DNA of 5,541 bases from an uncultured Actinomycetes bacterium (GTDB taxonomy: Bacteria > Actinomycetota > Thermoleophilia > Miltoncostaeales > Miltoncostaeaceae), in the NCBI GenBank assembly GCA_937862675.1, contig CALMEC010000412.1, positions 1-5,541 on the forward strand, written 5' to 3'. This document shows positions 5,344 through 5,541 of this stretch, in pieces. The notes under the pieces were generated by a model that saw only the letters and a program-made list of their open reading frames with translations, was not told the DNA's origin and did no database searches. Both the position numbers and the translations under genes were made by a program. Within the stretch, counting starts at the first letter, position 1; each line of letters begins with the position of its first letter.

Positions 5344-5541
5344 GTGAACCACCGCGGACCTGCACATCGGAGAATCCATCGCGCCCGTATCCGCTGGATC
5401 CGGGTCTTCTGGCTGATCGTCGTCATCACCGGGATCTCCGCGATCCTGGCATATCGCCTGCCGTCGTCCTCCTCGTCCTCGATCCCGTCGGTCAGACCGG
5501 TTTCCGTCGAGGTCGCGCACGGCGAACGCGGTGACGCGCAT
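5344..5541 (+). CDS. N-terminal part of a membrane-anchored protein, cut by the right window edge
   Basis: An open frame with no stop runs from a GTG to the end of the window (66 codons). It encodes a basic N-terminus with many Arg and His residues (1-20), one hydrophobic segment VFWLIVVITGISAILAY (21-37), a six-serine run (41-46), then an extracytoplasmic-looking PSVRPVSVEVAHGERGDA. This is the pattern of a signal-anchor or secreted protein, with the basic side inside. An in-frame TGA at 5332 bounds the start; the GTG has only a weak GGGA (5337-5340) three bases before it. The gene is divergent from the response regulator. Such two-component operons often sit beside envelope or export proteins, for example an HlyD/MacA-like adaptor ahead of ABC transporter genes, but the visible part is too short to assign a family. 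The opposite-strand open frame here is low-complexity and less convincing. Confidence 0.6.
   Translation, partial: MNHRGPAHRRIHRARIRWIRVFWLIVVITGISAILAYRLPSSSSSSIPSVRPVSVEVAHGERGDAH

Noticed and set aside
5331..5534. A 67-codon plus-strand frame beginning at TTG 5331
   Set aside because: It is rich in Arg and Pro without hydrophobic structure and overlaps the better frame starting at GTG 5344; its TTGACT start resembles a -35 box but no -10 follows at the right distance.
5266..5541. A 91-codon minus-strand open frame at the right edge
   Set aside because: It is low-complexity Asp/Arg-rich sequence covering the response regulator promoter; the plus frame from 5344 has a convincing membrane-anchor pattern.

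Overview
The window is GC-rich DNA with strongly G/C-biased third codon positions, tightly packed genes and several apparently leaderless starts. This fits a high-GC actinobacterium. Microbacteriaceae, for instance a Microbacterium-like organism, is my guess from protein style only. No RNA gene, insertion sequence, CRISPR array or integration site is visible, and base composition looks even throughout, so the region reads as ordinary chromosome.

Layout from left to right. (1) Bases 2-73 (+) may be the last codons of a gene that continues to the left, followed by a small hairpin. (2) 101-1681 (-) is a two-domain protein: a thioredoxin-reductase-like flavoprotein with a CPFC dithiol motif, fused to a class I SAM-dependent methyltransferase. 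(3) 1750-2346 (+), divergent from it, is an XRE-family helix-turn-helix regulator with a C-terminal cupin domain. The 68-base spacer between them carries a cluster of CGCAAG/CTTGCG repeats that looks like a shared operator. (4) 2404-3450 (+) is an enolase-superfamily enzyme with the metal-binding and lysine residues in place, substrate unknown. (5) 3447-4589 (-) and 4561-5256 (-) are a sensor histidine kinase and an OmpR-type response regulator in one operon, regulator first, with a 29-base overlap. The kinase is convergent with the enolase gene and the two TAG stop codons share one CTAG. (6) From 5344 (+) to the window end runs the start of a membrane-anchored protein, divergent from the response regulator gene and cut by the window edge.

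Two regulatory modules can be inferred. In the first, the XRE-cupin protein probably controls its own gene and the divergent fusion enzyme, through repeats overlapping the enzyme's likely -35 element. In the second, the two-component pair probably senses an envelope signal through a kinase with a very short outer loop. It may regulate itself and the divergent membrane protein through GTCGGCG repeats in their shared promoter region. The most interesting object is the flavoprotein-methyltransferase fusion. The architecture is, as far as I recall, already known among actinobacterial database proteins, but its chemistry appears uncharacterised. The flavin half resembles dithiol oxidases such as GliT and HlmI more than true NADPH-dependent thioredoxin reductases.
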